In this document: positions 16,690 to 25,819 of the stretch, piece by piece
How the letters are laid out: every line of letters starts with the position of its first letter
Numbering within the stretch: position 1 is the stretch's first letter
Source of the DNA: Bacteroidales bacterium
Lineage (GTDB): Bacteria; Bacteroidota; Bacteroidia; Bacteroidales; Bacteroidaceae
Assembly: GCA_022772475.1 (NCBI GenBank)
Contig: JALEZQ010000064.1
Coordinates: 33,419-97,418, forward strand
Direction: 5' to 3'
DNA: 64,000 nt
The notes under the pieces: generated by a model
What the model was told of the DNA's origin: nothing
Seen by the model: only the letters and a program-made list of their open reading frames with translations
The model's database searches: none
Program-made: the position numbers and the translations under genes

Positions 16690-17385
16690 TCACTGTGCCT
16701 GCGTAGCCTCTGCAAAGCGTTCGCGGAGCCACTGCTGCTGCTCGTCGGGCGTGAGGTGGCTGTTGTCTAAGAGCAGGGCATCGGGCGCCTGGCGCAGAGG
16801 GGCTACCTCGCGGTGCGAATCGATGTAGTCGCGCTCCTGCACGTTGCGCAGGATGTCGGCATAGTCGGCCGGCATGCCCTTGGCCTGCAGTTCGTCGTAG
16901 CGTCGCTGCGCACGCACCTCGGCCGAGGCGGTGACGAAGACTTTGAGTTCGGCATCGGGGAAGACGACGGTGGCGATGTCGCGGCCGTCCATGACGATGC
17001 CGCGCTCACGGCCCATGGCCTGCTGCTGGGCGGTCATGGCCTGACGGACGAAGGGCAGGGCGGCCACCTGACTGACGTGAGACGACACTTCCAACGTGCG
17101 GATGTCGCGCTCCACCACCTCGCCGTTGAGGCAGGTGAGGGGCAGGTGCGTCTCGGGGTCGAGGCGGAAATTAATGGTCACGCCGTCCATGAGGCGCTCC
17201 AGGGCTTCGGCGTCCAGATGGCCGTCGGCATCGAAAAGGCCGGCACGCAGGGCGGCCAGCGCTACGGCGCGGTACATGGCGCCGGTATCGACATAGACGT
17301 AGCCCACTTCCTTGGCCAGGCGCTTGGCCATCGTGCTCTTGCCGCACGACGAATGGCCGTCGATGGCCACGATTATTCTTTTCAT
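16690..17385 (-). CDS. cmk: Cytidylate kinase
   Basis: A 231-residue P-loop kinase with GHSSCGKS at 10-17 (Walker A), VDTGAMYRA and the [11 protein letters not shown] segment typical of bacterial CMP kinases. It phosphorylates CMP and dCMP in the cytoplasm as part of pyrimidine salvage and RNA turnover. The start ATG is well placed and the length is normal. It sits between the large amidase-like gene (64 bases upstream) and ispH, probably in one leftward transcript. Confidence 0.94.
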   Translation of the reverse strand: MKRIIVAIDGHSSCGKSTMAKRLAKEVGYVYVDTGAMYRAVALAALRAGLFDADGHLDAEALERLMDGVTINFRLDPETHLPLTCLNGEVVERDIRTLEVSSHVSQVAALPFVRQAMTAQQQAMGRERGIVMDGRDIATVVFPDAELKVFVTASAEVRAQRRYDELQAKGMPADYADILRNVQERDYIDSHREVAPLRQAPDALLLDNSHLTPDEQQQWLRERFAEATQAQ

Positions 17386-17449
17386 AGTTGCTGTGCTTGA
17401 AGGGTTATTGCTGTGAAAGGTTTGCCGCGAGGCGGCTATTTAGCGGCGG

Positions 17450-20389
17450 CTATTTCGTAAGGAAATCGACGAGGGCGCGGATGGTCTGGCGGCGCAGGTC
17501 GGCATCGGCGATGCCCTCGAAGGGGAAGCCCATGGCCACCACGCGGCAGTCTTTGCCGCTGTAGGCGATGCCGGCGCTCTGTCCCTGACCGTAGGCGAAG
17601 GCCGTGAAGGCGCCGTTGCCTACAGGCATCAGGGCGTCGGGGGCGATGACGGCATAGGTGTCGCCGCCCTTGTCGCGCTGCAGGGGCAGGTTGAGGTTGA
17701 GACCGCGCACGATGCCTGTGGAGTCGGCGCGGGCGCTGCCGGCGAAGTCGTAGTGCAGCACCTCGCGGGTGAAGCGGCGCTCGTCGTCACGCTGCATGTC
17801 GCTGCCGATGAAACTGCCGCTGACCAGCAGGCGGCCGCCATGCTGCATATAGTCGGTCAGCACACGGCGCACGCCGTCGGGGAAGGTCTTGAAGGGCTTG
17901 AGGTTGTACGGCACGTCGCGCTGCAGGCCGCAGATGTAATCGACCATGTCGTAGTCGGCGGGGCGCACCTGTCCGCTGACCATGGCGTCGCGGCTGCACG
18001 AGACGATGGTATAGTCGCCCGCGGCCGAGAGGTCGGCGGCATGGCGCACGGGATAGTCGAAGGTGTTGCCCGTGAGGCGGTCGCCGGTGTATTCCAGACC
18101 GCTGTGGCCAAGCCAGAGCGGGGCGTCGGTGGCCGTGGAGTGGGCATCGAAGACCTGCTGGCGGCCACAGAGGGCGTAGCTGGCGCCGTAGGGCACGCCG
18201 GGGTCAACGTCGAGCAGGAAGCCCACGCTGTCGGGCGTCTCGATGCGCGCCGGTCCGCTCAGACGGTCGAAGCCGTTGACGATGAGCACGCGGGGGGCGC
18301 CGGCCTTGGTGGCCTGACGCACGGCCAACTGCTCACCGGGGAAACTCTCGCCGCCGGCATTGACGGCCGTCACCTGAAAACTGTAGGTCTGCCCCGGACT
18401 GACGGGAATCTGCACGGACTGCCCGTCGCTGACCAAGCGGCCATTGTCGTAGCCCTCGTCGCCCACCTTGGTATAGACGACGTAGGCCGTCGGAGCGGCG
18501 TTGTCGCCCGTTACACTATCGGTCTGCGTACGCCACGACAGGCGCACATGGTTGTCGGCTGTCAGCGTGGCGGCCAGGTGGGTGGGGGGTAGCGGAGCCA
18601 CCATACTGTGCTTCTCGCCATGCTGGTAGGCAACGAAGCGGAGCACGGCCTTGTAGATGGCGCGGGCCAGAGAGAACTTGAACAGCGGGTCGTGGGCATA
18701 CTTCATGTCGCCAAAGTTCTGGTGCGAGAACATCTCGAGGATGACGGCGGGGAGGTCGGGCGTGCGCGTCTCGCCGTAGTTGCGGTCCCACAGTTCGCGC
18801 TGTGTCCACTGGGTGCCCCATGTGCGCGACATGTCGGCCGTCACCTGCGATAGGAGCATGGCCGCCATATCTTCGGAAGCACGGCGCGACATACCGGCGG
18901 GAAACTCGGTCTGTCCGAGCCCATCGACGGTGGTACAGATGGCCAGCGTGCCATAGATGCCGTGGTCGGGCCGCGTGCCGGCATCGCTGTGCAGCGACAG
19001 CACCATCTCGAGGGGCACGCCCATGCCCTTGGTGCCGGGCATGTAGGCGCTGCCGCCGGCCATGTGGTTGAGCATGTTGCTGCGGGCGCGGATATCGCTC
19101 TTGTAGTCGTTGCTGTCGTCGGGGTCGGTGCCGAGGAGGGTATCGGGCAGTCCGCTCCATTGGGCGTGATAGCGGGCACCCTCGAGGAAGCGGGCGAAGC
19201 CGCTCGTATTTCCTCCACGCTCCACCATGCCCACGCCGCCGCCGAAGCGCACGCCGTCGGCGGTGACGAAGCCGCGGTAATTGCTCTGGTTGGTGAGGAC
19301 CACGCGGCCCTGGCTGCTCTCGCCTTCGTCAAAGTCGAACGTGCCGAGATACACCCACGTGCCACCGCCCATCTGCTGGTTCACGCGGAAGGACGTGCGG
19401 CCGCCTTTGTGATAGACGGTGTAGTGGGCGTCGGGCACGCTGCCCGGCACGGTGGCGTAACTGACATATACGGCGTAGCGGCCCGTGCGCGGCAGGCGCG
19501 GCGTCCATGTGGCGGTGGCCAAGCGGGTGCGGCGGCTGACGCTGGCAATCTTGCGGGCCGTTCCGGTGCGGAAGGGCTGTATGCTGTCGTGGCGGATGAT
19601 GGGCACGGGGGCGAAGCCTGTGCCGTCGGGCGTAGAGGTCCAAGCGCCTTCGTCGCGGACAGCCTCGCTGTAGGTGCCCATACCGGTTACGGCATCGTTA
19701 TCGACGATGGCCTCGGCCGTCTGATAGTCGCGCTCGCGGGCCGATACCACCACGGCACCGGCTTTCTCGAGCATCGGGATGAGGTAGGGGAAGACGATGG
19801 ACTGAGTGAGCAGGTCTTCGGTGGTGCAGAAGAGTGCCGGGCGCTGCCAGCGCCAGCGTGCGCCGTTCCAGTAGCGGCCGTGGCTGGGGTTGATCATGAG
19901 GTGGCGCCCCTGCAGACCGCGGCTCACCTCATAGGGTTGCGACAGGGGCGTGACCCAGGCGTAGCCCTTGTACTCGACGTCGCCCCATAGGCGCGAGCGG
20001 TCAGCACGGCCTTCGCGGAAGATGTTGGGCACGAGGTCCTCGATGCGCTGTCCGCTCTTGCCGTAGATGGCCAAGCGGTAGGTGTTGTAGGGATTAGGCA
20101 GCCGGCGGCTGAGGCCCTTGTAGATGTCGGCCACGCGGCCGTCGGTCAGGGGCTGCGAAGTGAAGGGCTCGTTGGCGTAGATACTGAGCGTACGACTGTC
20201 GTCGTCGCAGCGCAGGCTGTCGCAGCCCATCGCGTCGTGGGGCCGGTAGCCCTCGACATGATAGTTCTGGAAATACTGGGCCACGGCGGTGCGCACGGCC
20301 GGGCTTACACCACGCTGAGCGGCGGCGGGCGGCACGGCCAGGGCAAAGGCCAGGGCAAGGATGACGGTCAGTTTGTTGCGGTAAATCAT
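17450..20389 (-). CDS. Large exported multidomain amidase-like protein (often annotated xanthan lyase)
   Basis: A 979-residue secreted protein with a signal peptide ending near residue 25 (AAAQ). The order is: N-terminal region; an N-acetylmuramoyl-L-alanine-amidase-like fold with a metal-type His in INPSHG, LSLHSDAG and a Glu in VILEMFSHQ; an inserted beta-sandwich of the golvesin/xanthan-lyase type (about 280-390); a fibronectin-III-like module (about 610-705); and a C-terminal alpha/beta domain beginning VLIVNGFDR. The domains suggest binding to and cleavage of cell-wall peptidoglycan, but the substrate is not established. The name xanthan lyase comes from the beta-sandwich, not from a demonstrated activity. 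Confidence 0.75.
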   Translation of the reverse strand: MIYRNKLTVILALAFALAVPPAAAQRGVSPAVRTAVAQYFQNYHVEGYRPHDAMGCDSLRCDDDSRTLSIYANEPFTSQPLTDGRVADIYKGLSRRLPNPYNTYRLAIYGKSGQRIEDLVPNIFREGRADRSRLWGDVEYKGYAWVTPLSQPYEVSRGLQGRHLMINPSHGRYWNGARWRWQRPALFCTTEDLLTQSIVFPYLIPMLEKAGAVVVSARERDYQTAEAIVDNDAVTGMGTYSEAVRDEGAWTSTPDGTGFAPVPIIRHDSIQPFRTGTARKIASVSRRTRLATATWTPRLPRTGRYAVYVSYATVPGSVPDAHYTVYHKGGRTSFRVNQQMGGGTWVYLGTFDFDEGESSQGRVVLTNQSNYRGFVTADGVRFGGGVGMVERGGNTSGFARFLEGARYHAQWSGLPDTLLGTDPDDSNDYKSDIRARSNMLNHMAGGSAYMPGTKGMGVPLEMVLSLHSDAGTRPDHGIYGTLAICTTVDGLGQTEFPAGMSRRASEDMAAMLLSQVTADMSRTWGTQWTQRELWDRNYGETRTPDLPAVILEMFSHQNFGDMKYAHDPLFKFSLARAIYKAVLRFVAYQHGEKHSMVAPLPPTHLAATLTADNHVRLSWRTQTDSVTGDNAAPTAYVVYTKVGDEGYDNGRLVSDGQSVQIPVSPGQTYSFQVTAVNAGGESFPGEQLAVRQATKAGAPRVLIVNGFDRLSGPARIETPDSVGFLLDVDPGVPYGASYALCGRQQVFDAHSTATDAPLWLGHSGLEYTGDRLTGNTFDYPVRHAADLSAAGDYTIVSCSRDAMVSGQVRPADYDMVDYICGLQRDVPYNLKPFKTFPDGVRRVLTDYMQHGGRLLVSGSFIGSDMQRDDERRFTREVLHYDFAGSARADSTGIVRGLNLNLPLQRDKGGDTYAVIAPDALMPVGNGAFTAFAYGQGQSAGIAYSGKDCRVVAMGFPFEGIADADLRRQTIRALVDFLTK

Positions 20390-20415
20390 CTCTAAGGTTC
20401 TTTCTTCCGAGGAGG

Positions 20416-20979
20416 TCAGACGGGCTGTCCAATCTCCTCGACGGCAAATTTCTCGGGGTGGCGTCCCTCGAAGGGGCGGTAGTAGTCCATGATGGTCTTC
20501 ATGTCTTCGTCAATGCGTCCGGAGGGGATGATGGTCTTGGTGCAGACGATGGTTTTGTGGGCAAAGTCGATGGCGTAGAGCATGATGGGCAGGTTGGCCT
20601 TGAGGGCGATGTAGTAGAAGCCGCGCTTCCATGTGGTGACGCGGGAGCGTGTGCCTTCGGGCGTCAGGGCCAGTTCGAAATGGTCGGCTTCAAGGGCCTG
20701 CTGCGCCATCTGGTCGGTCAGACTGGTTTTCTTGCTGCGCACCACGGGCACACCGCCGATGTGGCGCAGCCAGAGGCCAAGGGGGAAGAAGAACCACTCC
20801 TTCTTCATCATGAAGCGGGCCTTGCGGCCGATGGCATAGTAGTAGAGTTTGGCTATGATGAAGTCCCAATTGCTGGTATGCGGGGCGACGCAGATGACAC
20901 ACTTGTCGTGTCGGGGCACGGTGACGTGCTCTTTCCAGCCCATGAGGCCGAACAGCAGTTTGCGGGCTATGGCAGACAT
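20416..20979 (-). CDS. 1-Acyl-sn-glycerol-3-phosphate acyltransferase-like protein
   Basis: A 187-residue member of the PlsC/LPLAT family. The acyltransferase motif HTSNWD (residues 34-39, H-x4-D) lies early, and the phosphate-binding motif is LTPEGTRS. It is shorter than most PlsC proteins, as in a small LPLAT subgroup of Bacteroidota. The likely role is acylation of a glycerol-phosphate or lyso-lipid at the inner membrane; the aromatic KKEWFFFPLGLWLRHIG stretch would lie on the membrane. It starts the leftward run towards cmk and ispH. Confidence 0.82.
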   Translation of the reverse strand: MSAIARKLLFGLMGWKEHVTVPRHDKCVICVAPHTSNWDFIIAKLYYYAIGRKARFMMKKEWFFFPLGLWLRHIGGVPVVRSKKTSLTDQMAQQALEADHFELALTPEGTRSRVTTWKRGFYYIALKANLPIMLYAIDFAHKTIVCTKTIIPSGRIDEDMKTIMDYYRPFEGRHPEKFAVEEIGQPV

Positions 20980-21048
20980 ATTCTAAAGGGGTGTTGCGAG
21001 GGATGAAGAAAAGAGAGGGGGCGCATAGCAGGCTGTATGCAACAGCAA

Positions 21049-21126
21049 AATGAGGAACTGGAAGCGTGCGTTCCGTGCCGTCTCCATGTGGGGAGCAGGC
21101 CGTACAGCGGTTTCCAATTCCTCATT
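21049..21126 (-). terminator. Long-stem terminator-like structure
   Basis: AATGAGGAACTGGAA (21049-21063) pairs with TTCCAATTCCTCATT (21112-21126); reading leftward the stem is followed by TTTTG. It lies just downstream of the 87-residue gene. Confidence 0.6.
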
Positions 21127-21150
21127 CTTATCTCTGCGGTCTGCCGACCG

Positions 21151-21414
21151 TCAGATGCTGACGATGCGCTCTGCCAGGTCGTTGATGCTGGTGGTGAAGT
21201 CCTGATGCAGACGTTTGAAGAAGAGGCGTTCAGAGCCTTTCTCGACGTGCGACAGACGCGACACGTAGTCGGTATGCAACTGGAGCAGTTCGGCCATCAG
21301 CGGCTGGTATTTGTCGGCTGCATTGGGCGTGCAGGCGTTGAGCACGACGCAGTCGGTCATCAGTTCGCCGGTGATGCGCTTGATAGATTTCTTGAGTTGT
21401 TTGCGTGAAGCCAT
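21151..21414 (-). CDS. Small helical hypothetical protein
   Basis: An 87-residue soluble protein, mostly helical with a basic N-terminus (MASRKQLKKSIKRITGEL) and paired charged helices after it. There is no signal peptide or metal motif. Codon use matches the core region. I do not recognise a named family. It lies 35 bases downstream of korC and may be co-transcribed with the kor operon, ahead of the long-stem terminator. Confidence 0.7.
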   Translation of the reverse strand: MASRKQLKKSIKRITGELMTDCVVLNACTPNAADKYQPLMAELLQLHTDYVSRLSHVEKGSERLFFKRLHQDFTTSINDLAERIVSI

Positions 21415-21449
21415 AGTATATTCTGTTGTTAAGGTAAGGGGGCGCTGTG

Positions 21450-21986
21450 CTATTGTATGATTTCCATGCCCTTCCGTATGGCCTCCTCGTTCATGGGCAG
21501 GAGGTTGTGGTGGCGCTCGGGCAGCGTTTTACGCAGGGCTTTCATGACGCTCTCCATGCTGACGATGGGGTGAATCTTGAGCAGTCCGCCGAGCACCATC
21601 ATGTTGAAGCACTTCACCATCTTCATCTCGGCGGCCATTTCCATGGCGTTGATTTGATGGGCGATGATGTCGGTACGCGTGGGGGGCTCCATGATGCCGA
21701 AGCCGTCGTAGATAAGGTGTCCGCCGGGCTTGACCTTAGGCTGAAACTTGTCGAGCGAGGGCTGGTTGAGGACGATGGCGGTGTCGTAGGCGCTGAGGAT
21801 GGGCGAGGATATGGGGTCGTCGCTGACGATGACGGTGACGTTGGCCGTGCCGCCGCGCTGCTCTGGTCCGTAGGCCGGCATCCACGTCACTTCCTTGCCC
21901 TCCATGAGTCCGGCGTAGGCCAGAATCTTTCCCATCGAGAGGACGCCCTGTCCGCCGAAGCCGGATATGATGATTTCTTGTTTCAT
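21450..21986 (-). CDS. korC: 2-Oxoacid:ferredoxin oxidoreductase, gamma subunit
   Basis: A 178-residue gamma-type subunit with the Gly-rich GFGGQGV near residue 9-15 and PAYGPEQRGG, the conserved CoA-side motif of KorC/PorG proteins. It is the last of the kor genes: ferredoxin, alpha, membrane protein, beta, gamma. The complex oxidises 2-oxoglutarate (or a branched-chain 2-oxoacid) to the acyl-CoA with reduction of ferredoxin, and works in the reverse direction in anaerobic biosynthesis. Substrate choice cannot be read here; 2-oxoglutarate is the usual annotation for this operon. Confidence 0.9.
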   Translation of the reverse strand: MKQEIIISGFGGQGVLSMGKILAYAGLMEGKEVTWMPAYGPEQRGGTANVTVIVSDDPISSPILSAYDTAIVLNQPSLDKFQPKVKPGGHLIYDGFGIMEPPTRTDIIAHQINAMEMAAEMKMVKCFNMMVLGGLLKIHPIVSMESVMKALRKTLPERHHNLLPMNEEAIRKGMEIIQ

Positions 21987-22025
21987 GATGCTGTGGGGTT
22001 GATGGCTGTGGTGGTCGTGGCGGGT

Positions 22026-22835
22026 CTATTTGCCGCCCTGCGCGGTGACGTCCTTGAGGTCGCCGGGGGGATAGAAGGCAAACATCTTGTCGGCCATCCA
22101 TTCGTTGGCCTTGGCGGGGGTCATCTTCCATCCTGACGAGCAGGTGCCGACAATCTCTACCAAACTGGAGCCGATGCCCTTCATGGAGCACTCGAAGGCC
22201 TTGCGTATGGCGGCCTTGGCCTTGCGTATGGCGGGGACGCTGTGCACGCTCTGGCGGGTGACGTAGGCGGTGCCCTCAAGGCTGGCTGCTATCTCAGTGA
22301 TTTTGATGGGATAGCCGTGGAGGTCGGCCTGGCGTCCGTAGGGGCAGGTGGCGGTCTTCATGCCCATGAGGGTGGTGGGTGCCATCTGTCCGCCGGTCAT
22401 GCCGTAGATGGCGTTGTTGACGAAGATGATGGTGATGTTGTCGCCGCGGTTGAGGGCGTGTATGCTTTCGGCGGTGCCGATGCAGGCCAGGTCGCCGTCA
22501 CCCTGGTAGGTGAACACCAGGCGGTCGGGCCAAAGGCGCTTGGCGGCGCAGGCCAGGGCGGGTGCGCGGCCGTGGGCAGCCTCCTGCCAGTCGATGTCGA
22601 TATAGCGGTAGGCGAACACGGCGCAGCCCACGGGGCTTATGCCGATGGCGCGTTCCTGCATACCCATTTCTTCGATGACCTCGGCGATGAGCTTGTGCAC
22701 CACGCCGTGCGAACATCCCGGGCAGTAGTGCATGGGGGTGTCGTTCATCAGCGCGGGCTTGGCGTACACCAGATTCTCGGCGCTGATTATATCCTGCTTG
22801 GCGGCCACGCCGGCCGTCTTATCTTGTTCTGTCAT
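22026..22835 (-). CDS. korB: 2-Oxoacid:ferredoxin oxidoreductase, beta subunit (ThDP-binding)
   Basis: A 269-residue beta subunit. I start at the ATG at 22835; a longer frame to 23024 would add 63 basic, Pro-rich residues that are the shadow of the upstream gene. It contains YCPGCSHG near residue 38, the ThDP-binding region GDGD with IGTAESIHALNRGDNIT, and NAIYGMTGGQ, all typical of the 2-oxoglutarate and indolepyruvate beta subunits. It pairs with KorA to form the catalytic core. The membrane-protein gene lies just upstream. Confidence 0.92.
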   Translation of the reverse strand: MTEQDKTAGVAAKQDIISAENLVYAKPALMNDTPMHYCPGCSHGVVHKLIAEVIEEMGMQERAIGISPVGCAVFAYRYIDIDWQEAAHGRAPALACAAKRLWPDRLVFTYQGDGDLACIGTAESIHALNRGDNITIIFVNNAIYGMTGGQMAPTTLMGMKTATCPYGRQADLHGYPIKITEIAASLEGTAYVTRQSVHSVPAIRKAKAAIRKAFECSMKGIGSSLVEIVGTCSSGWKMTPAKANEWMADKMFAFYPPGDLKDVTAQGGK

Positions 22836-22848
22836 AATCGGGAAAGTG

Positions 22849-23286
22849 TCAGTCTTGTTGTTGGGGCGCGGGCTTTTGCGGGGCGGCCGGATGTTCCGGG
22901 ATTTCCGGAAGGTCCGGCTTTTCCAGATGTTCCGGGATTTCCGGAGAGTCCGGGGTTTCCGGGGTGGTTTGTCGGCGGTCGGCGAAATCGTCCATGGTGT
23001 AGGCCTTGCGTTGCCGGCGGTCATTGCCTTCCTTTCGGTGGAGCATGACGGGCATGCGCAGGGCCACCTCTACCATCTTGATGATGACGGCCACGACGCA
23101 GAGGTGCGTGGGCCATGTGGGCGCCGGTCCGTCGCCTATCCAAGCGCAGGCTACGCCACCTATGGAGATGGCGGCCATGAGGATAAAGATGGCGTTGAGC
23201 CAGTTTCGCAGAACGAAGAGGCGGTCGCGCTCGTGCGCTGCCTTCTGTCCGTCACGCCGGGGGCGCTGATGGGGTACGGCGCTCAT
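22849..23286 (-). CDS. Small membrane protein with Pro-rich repeat tail within the kor operon
   Basis: A 145-residue protein lying between korA and korB. Its start overlaps the korA stop (ATGA) and it ends 13 bases before korB. It has two membrane helices (about 28-48 NWLNAIFILMAAISIGGVA and 58-78 HLCVVAVIIKMVEVALRM). The C-terminus repeats Pro-Glu segments (PEIPEHLEKP, LPEIPEHP) and is likely disordered. I do not know its function. The position suggests a link to membrane anchoring of the oxidoreductase or ferredoxin, but no motif proves it. Confidence 0.75.
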   Translation of the reverse strand: MSAVPHQRPRRDGQKAAHERDRLFVLRNWLNAIFILMAAISIGGVACAWIGDGPAPTWPTHLCVVAVIIKMVEVALRMPVMLHRKEGNDRRQRKAYTMDDFADRRQTTPETPDSPEIPEHLEKPDLPEIPEHPAAPQKPAPQQQD

Positions 23287-24368
23287 GCCAGATCGAATTT
23301 ATCGAGTTCGGCAATGATTTCGTCGGGGTCGGGCACGATGCCGCCCAGACGGCCGTAGTGGTTGACGGGCACGCGGCCGGCGGCGGCGTAGCGCACGTCG
23401 AAGACCATCTGGCCGGCATTGATTTCGACGGTGAGCAGCCCCTTGACGCGGTCGCACAGGGCGGAGATGGCGTCGGTGGGGAAGGGCCAGAGGGTGATGG
23501 GGCGGAACAGGCCGACGCGGCGGCCCTGCTCGCGGGCGGTCTCCATGGCTTTGTGGGAGATGCGGGCGGCTGAGCCGAAGGCCACGATGACGATGTCGGC
23601 GTCGTCGCAGTTGACCATCTCGTAGCGCACCTCATTGTCGGCGATGAGGCGGTATTTGGCCTGCAACTGCTGGTTTTTCTTCTCCATCTCGGCGGGGTCG
23701 AGCTCGAGCGAGGTGATGACGTTCACGCCGCGACTTTTCAGCCCATGGCCGTTGGCGGCCCAGGGGCATTCGCGGGCTATCTCCTCTTCGGTGCGGCGGG
23801 GCTTGAAGGGCGGCAGCACCACCTTTTCCATCATCTGGCCGATGACGCCGTCGGAGAGAATCATCACGGGAGTGCGATACTTGAAGGCCAGGCGGAAGCC
23901 CTCATCCACGAAGTCGGCCATCTCCTGCACAGAGTTGGGGGCCAAGACGATAACGTTGTAGTCGCCGTTGCCGCCGCCGCGCGTGGCCTGGTTGTAGTCG
24001 CTCTGCGAGGGCTGTATGGTACCCAGTCCGGGACCGCCACGCTGCACGTTGACGATGAGGCCGGGCACCTCGGCGCCGGCCATGTAACTGATGCCTTCCT
24101 GCATCAGGGCGATACCCACGCTCGACGACGAGGTCATGACGCGCTTTCCCGTGCCACCGCCGCCGTAGAGCATGTTAATCGAGGCCACTTCGCTCTCGGC
24201 CTGGAGCACCACCATGCCGGTCGTTTCCCAGGGTTTGATTTCGGCCAGTGTTTCGAGCACCTCGCTCTGGGGCGTGATGGGATAGCCGAAATAGCCATCG
24301 CAGCCGCAGCGTACCGCGGCATGGGCTATGGCTTCGTTGCCTTTAAGTAAAAGTATTTCTTTTTCCAT
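23283..24368 (-). CDS. korA: 2-Oxoacid:ferredoxin oxidoreductase, alpha subunit
   Basis: A 361-residue alpha subunit started at MEKEILLLKGNEA, with the longer frame to 24413 rejected because of its unlikely N-terminal extension. It shows the alpha-subunit hallmarks GYPITPQSEVLE, the QAESEVASIN loop that meets ThDP, and the SSVGIALMQEGISYMAGAE segment. The C-terminal domain ends with the EINAGQM segment. It follows korD by 78 bases and precedes the membrane-protein gene with a 4-base overlap. Confidence 0.92.
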   Translation of the reverse strand: MEKEILLLKGNEAIAHAAVRCGCDGYFGYPITPQSEVLETLAEIKPWETTGMVVLQAESEVASINMLYGGGGTGKRVMTSSSSVGIALMQEGISYMAGAEVPGLIVNVQRGGPGLGTIQPSQSDYNQATRGGGNGDYNVIVLAPNSVQEMADFVDEGFRLAFKYRTPVMILSDGVIGQMMEKVVLPPFKPRRTEEEIARECPWAANGHGLKSRGVNVITSLELDPAEMEKKNQQLQAKYRLIADNEVRYEMVNCDDADIVIVAFGSAARISHKAMETAREQGRRVGLFRPITLWPFPTDAISALCDRVKGLLTVEINAGQMVFDVRYAAAGRVPVNHYGRLGGIVPDPDEIIAELDKFDLA

Positions 24369-24446
24369 TGCTTTTTGTAGAGAGGGCGGCGCGGACAGCG
24401 TGCTTGCCTTCACCCGCAGAGCCCAATGGCATGGGGCGCCTTGGGC

Positions 24447-24677
24447 TTATTCGTTGACTTTCTTCTTATATACCGTGATGCAGGCGTCGGGACAGACGAT
24501 GGCGCACGAGGCGCAACCTATACACTTGTCTGCCACGTTGCGACAAAAGGCGTAACCTTTGTGGTTCACTTCGCCTATGGTGAGCGCCAGCGTCTTTGTG
24601 GGACAGGCCACGACGCAGAGGTTGCACCCCTTGCAGCGGGCTTCGTCAACGACGACGGCTCCAATAATTTTGCTCAT
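24447..24677 (-). CDS. korD: 4Fe-4S ferredoxin subunit of the kor complex
   Basis: A 76-residue two-cluster ferredoxin. The first cluster motif begins at Cys15 (CKGCNLCVVACP) and the second near residue 52 (CIGCASCAIVCP), each CxxCxxCxxxC with a following Pro. It lies directly upstream of korA in the same direction and would carry electrons from the oxidoreductase. Length and spacing are normal for KorD and PorD subunits. Confidence 0.92.
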   Translation of the reverse strand: MSKIIGAVVVDEARCKGCNLCVVACPTKTLALTIGEVNHKGYAFCRNVADKCIGCASCAIVCPDACITVYKKKVNE

Positions 24678-24770
24678 CTTTTTTTCTAATCGGGGTTTGG
24701 GGCGTCCGCATGGGTGCGGTGCGCCATCGTTCTTGGTGCGTTTTTGCCGAGGAGGCGGGGCGAGGAGGCG

Positions 24771-25043
24771 TCAGGGGTTGTACATATCCTTGCAGTAAAA
24801 GTCCATGATGCCGCGCCACAGGGCCAGCGCTTCGACGGCCGGACTGTCGGGGTCGAGCCTGCTGGCGTGCAGGTAGGCGTTCATGGCTTCGGTGCGCCGA
24901 CCGGCTTTCACCAGGGCGTTGCCGCGCAGGTAGTGCAGGCCGGCATCGTCCTGTTTTTGCAGCCATTCGTCGGCCAGCGCCAGAGCGCCTGCGGTGTCGC
25001 CGCGGGCGGTCAATGCCCTTATTTTGCCATATACGCCTTGCAT
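24771..25043 (-). CDS. TPR-like protein, first gene of the kor transcript
   Basis: A 90-residue helical protein with tetratricopeptide-like repeats (for example AGLHYLRGNALVKAGRRTEAMNAYLHASRLDPDSP). I start at the ATG at 25043. The promoter box ends at 25071, so the transcript would begin near 25065, and the ATG at 25061 would leave only a few bases of leader. It is therefore likely an assembly or scaffold partner at the head of the kor operon, but no direct role is known. An earlier start at 25094 is excluded by the promoter. Confidence 0.7.
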   Translation of the reverse strand: MQGVYGKIRALTARGDTAGALALADEWLQKQDDAGLHYLRGNALVKAGRRTEAMNAYLHASRLDPDSPAVEALALWRGIMDFYCKDMYNP

Positions 25044-25070
25044 TCTTCGTTCCTTAGCCATTTCGCAATG

Positions 25071-25078
25071 CAAAGTTA
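25071..25078 (-). promoter_or_regulatory. Promoter -7 box of the kor operon
   Basis: Leftward TAACTTTG at 25071-25078 matches TAnnTTTG and lies 28 bases from the chosen ATG at 25043. Confidence 0.6.
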
Positions 25079-25363
25079 TCTTTTTTCCCTGCAACCCTTG
25101 TCTATTTAGCCTTGTTTAGGTTGTTCTGCGAGTCATTAATTATGTTAAACAATCTACTTTCAAAGCCAAACACCTAATTTTCAATACCATTCATTTCTCG
25201 CCCTGTTTAATTGTAAAACCAACTAACTGCCGCGCGTGTATTTATTCCGCCTGCCAAATATGCACACCATAGCGCAGTGTGTGCTTTTGAGAGCGAAAAA
25301 AAGCGGGGCGGCGAAAAGGTGGCGGGCGGACCGTGGCAGGCCGTACAACAGGGCCTTATTTTT

Positions 25364-25759
25364 TTGCACACTATGTCAACAACGTGAATTTTGCGTCCGA
25401 AAACGTGAACAGCGTCAGTCCTCCAAATAGAAGCGAAAAAGCGGGGCGCGGTACTGAAAACGCATTCCGACGCCACACTTTGGGCGAGAGAAAATCCTGT
25501 TTGGGCGAGAGAAAATCCTGACGCCCAAACAGTGATGCCCGTTCCGCCCTCCTCTTCAGCGTACTGAAGAGGGCGTGTTTCGGGTAAAACATGCGGAAAT
25601 TTTAGAGAATTTAACCGACAACAAGCATTTCTCCCAAATTCTCGCAATATACTATCAAACTCTATCGCGCCATACTTGCGTTATTTCCGCCTGCCGTCCG
25701 GCCGGTGGATTTGGCGGGCATTCTCGACGTTAACGTATGTGAAATACACGATTGCACAC
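25364..25759 (+). repeat. ~395-bp intergenic repeat, copy 2
   Basis: Bounded by TTGCACAC at 25364-25371 and 25752-25759, 396 bases. It carries the same landmarks as copy 1 (ACGTGAATTTTG, CAAATAGAAGCG, CCGGCCGGTGGATTT, TTCTCGACGTTAAC, CGATTGCACAC). Its central block differs: TTTGGGCGAGAGAAAATCC occurs twice in tandem (near 25480 and 25500) instead of the CTGTAAGCGTTACAG palindrome. The 25095-25363 stretch before it holds only a short GCACAC/GTGTGC hairpin near 25262-25284. Confidence 0.85.
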
Positions 25760-25819
25760 TGCCGCGGCGCTGACCGCGGCAGTGTGACATTCGGGCGTCA
25801 ACCCGGACTATGCTTTGTT

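Noticed and set aside
17450-20389. True xanthan lyase
   Set aside because: Only the accessory beta-sandwich matches; the likely catalytic part resembles a wall amidase.
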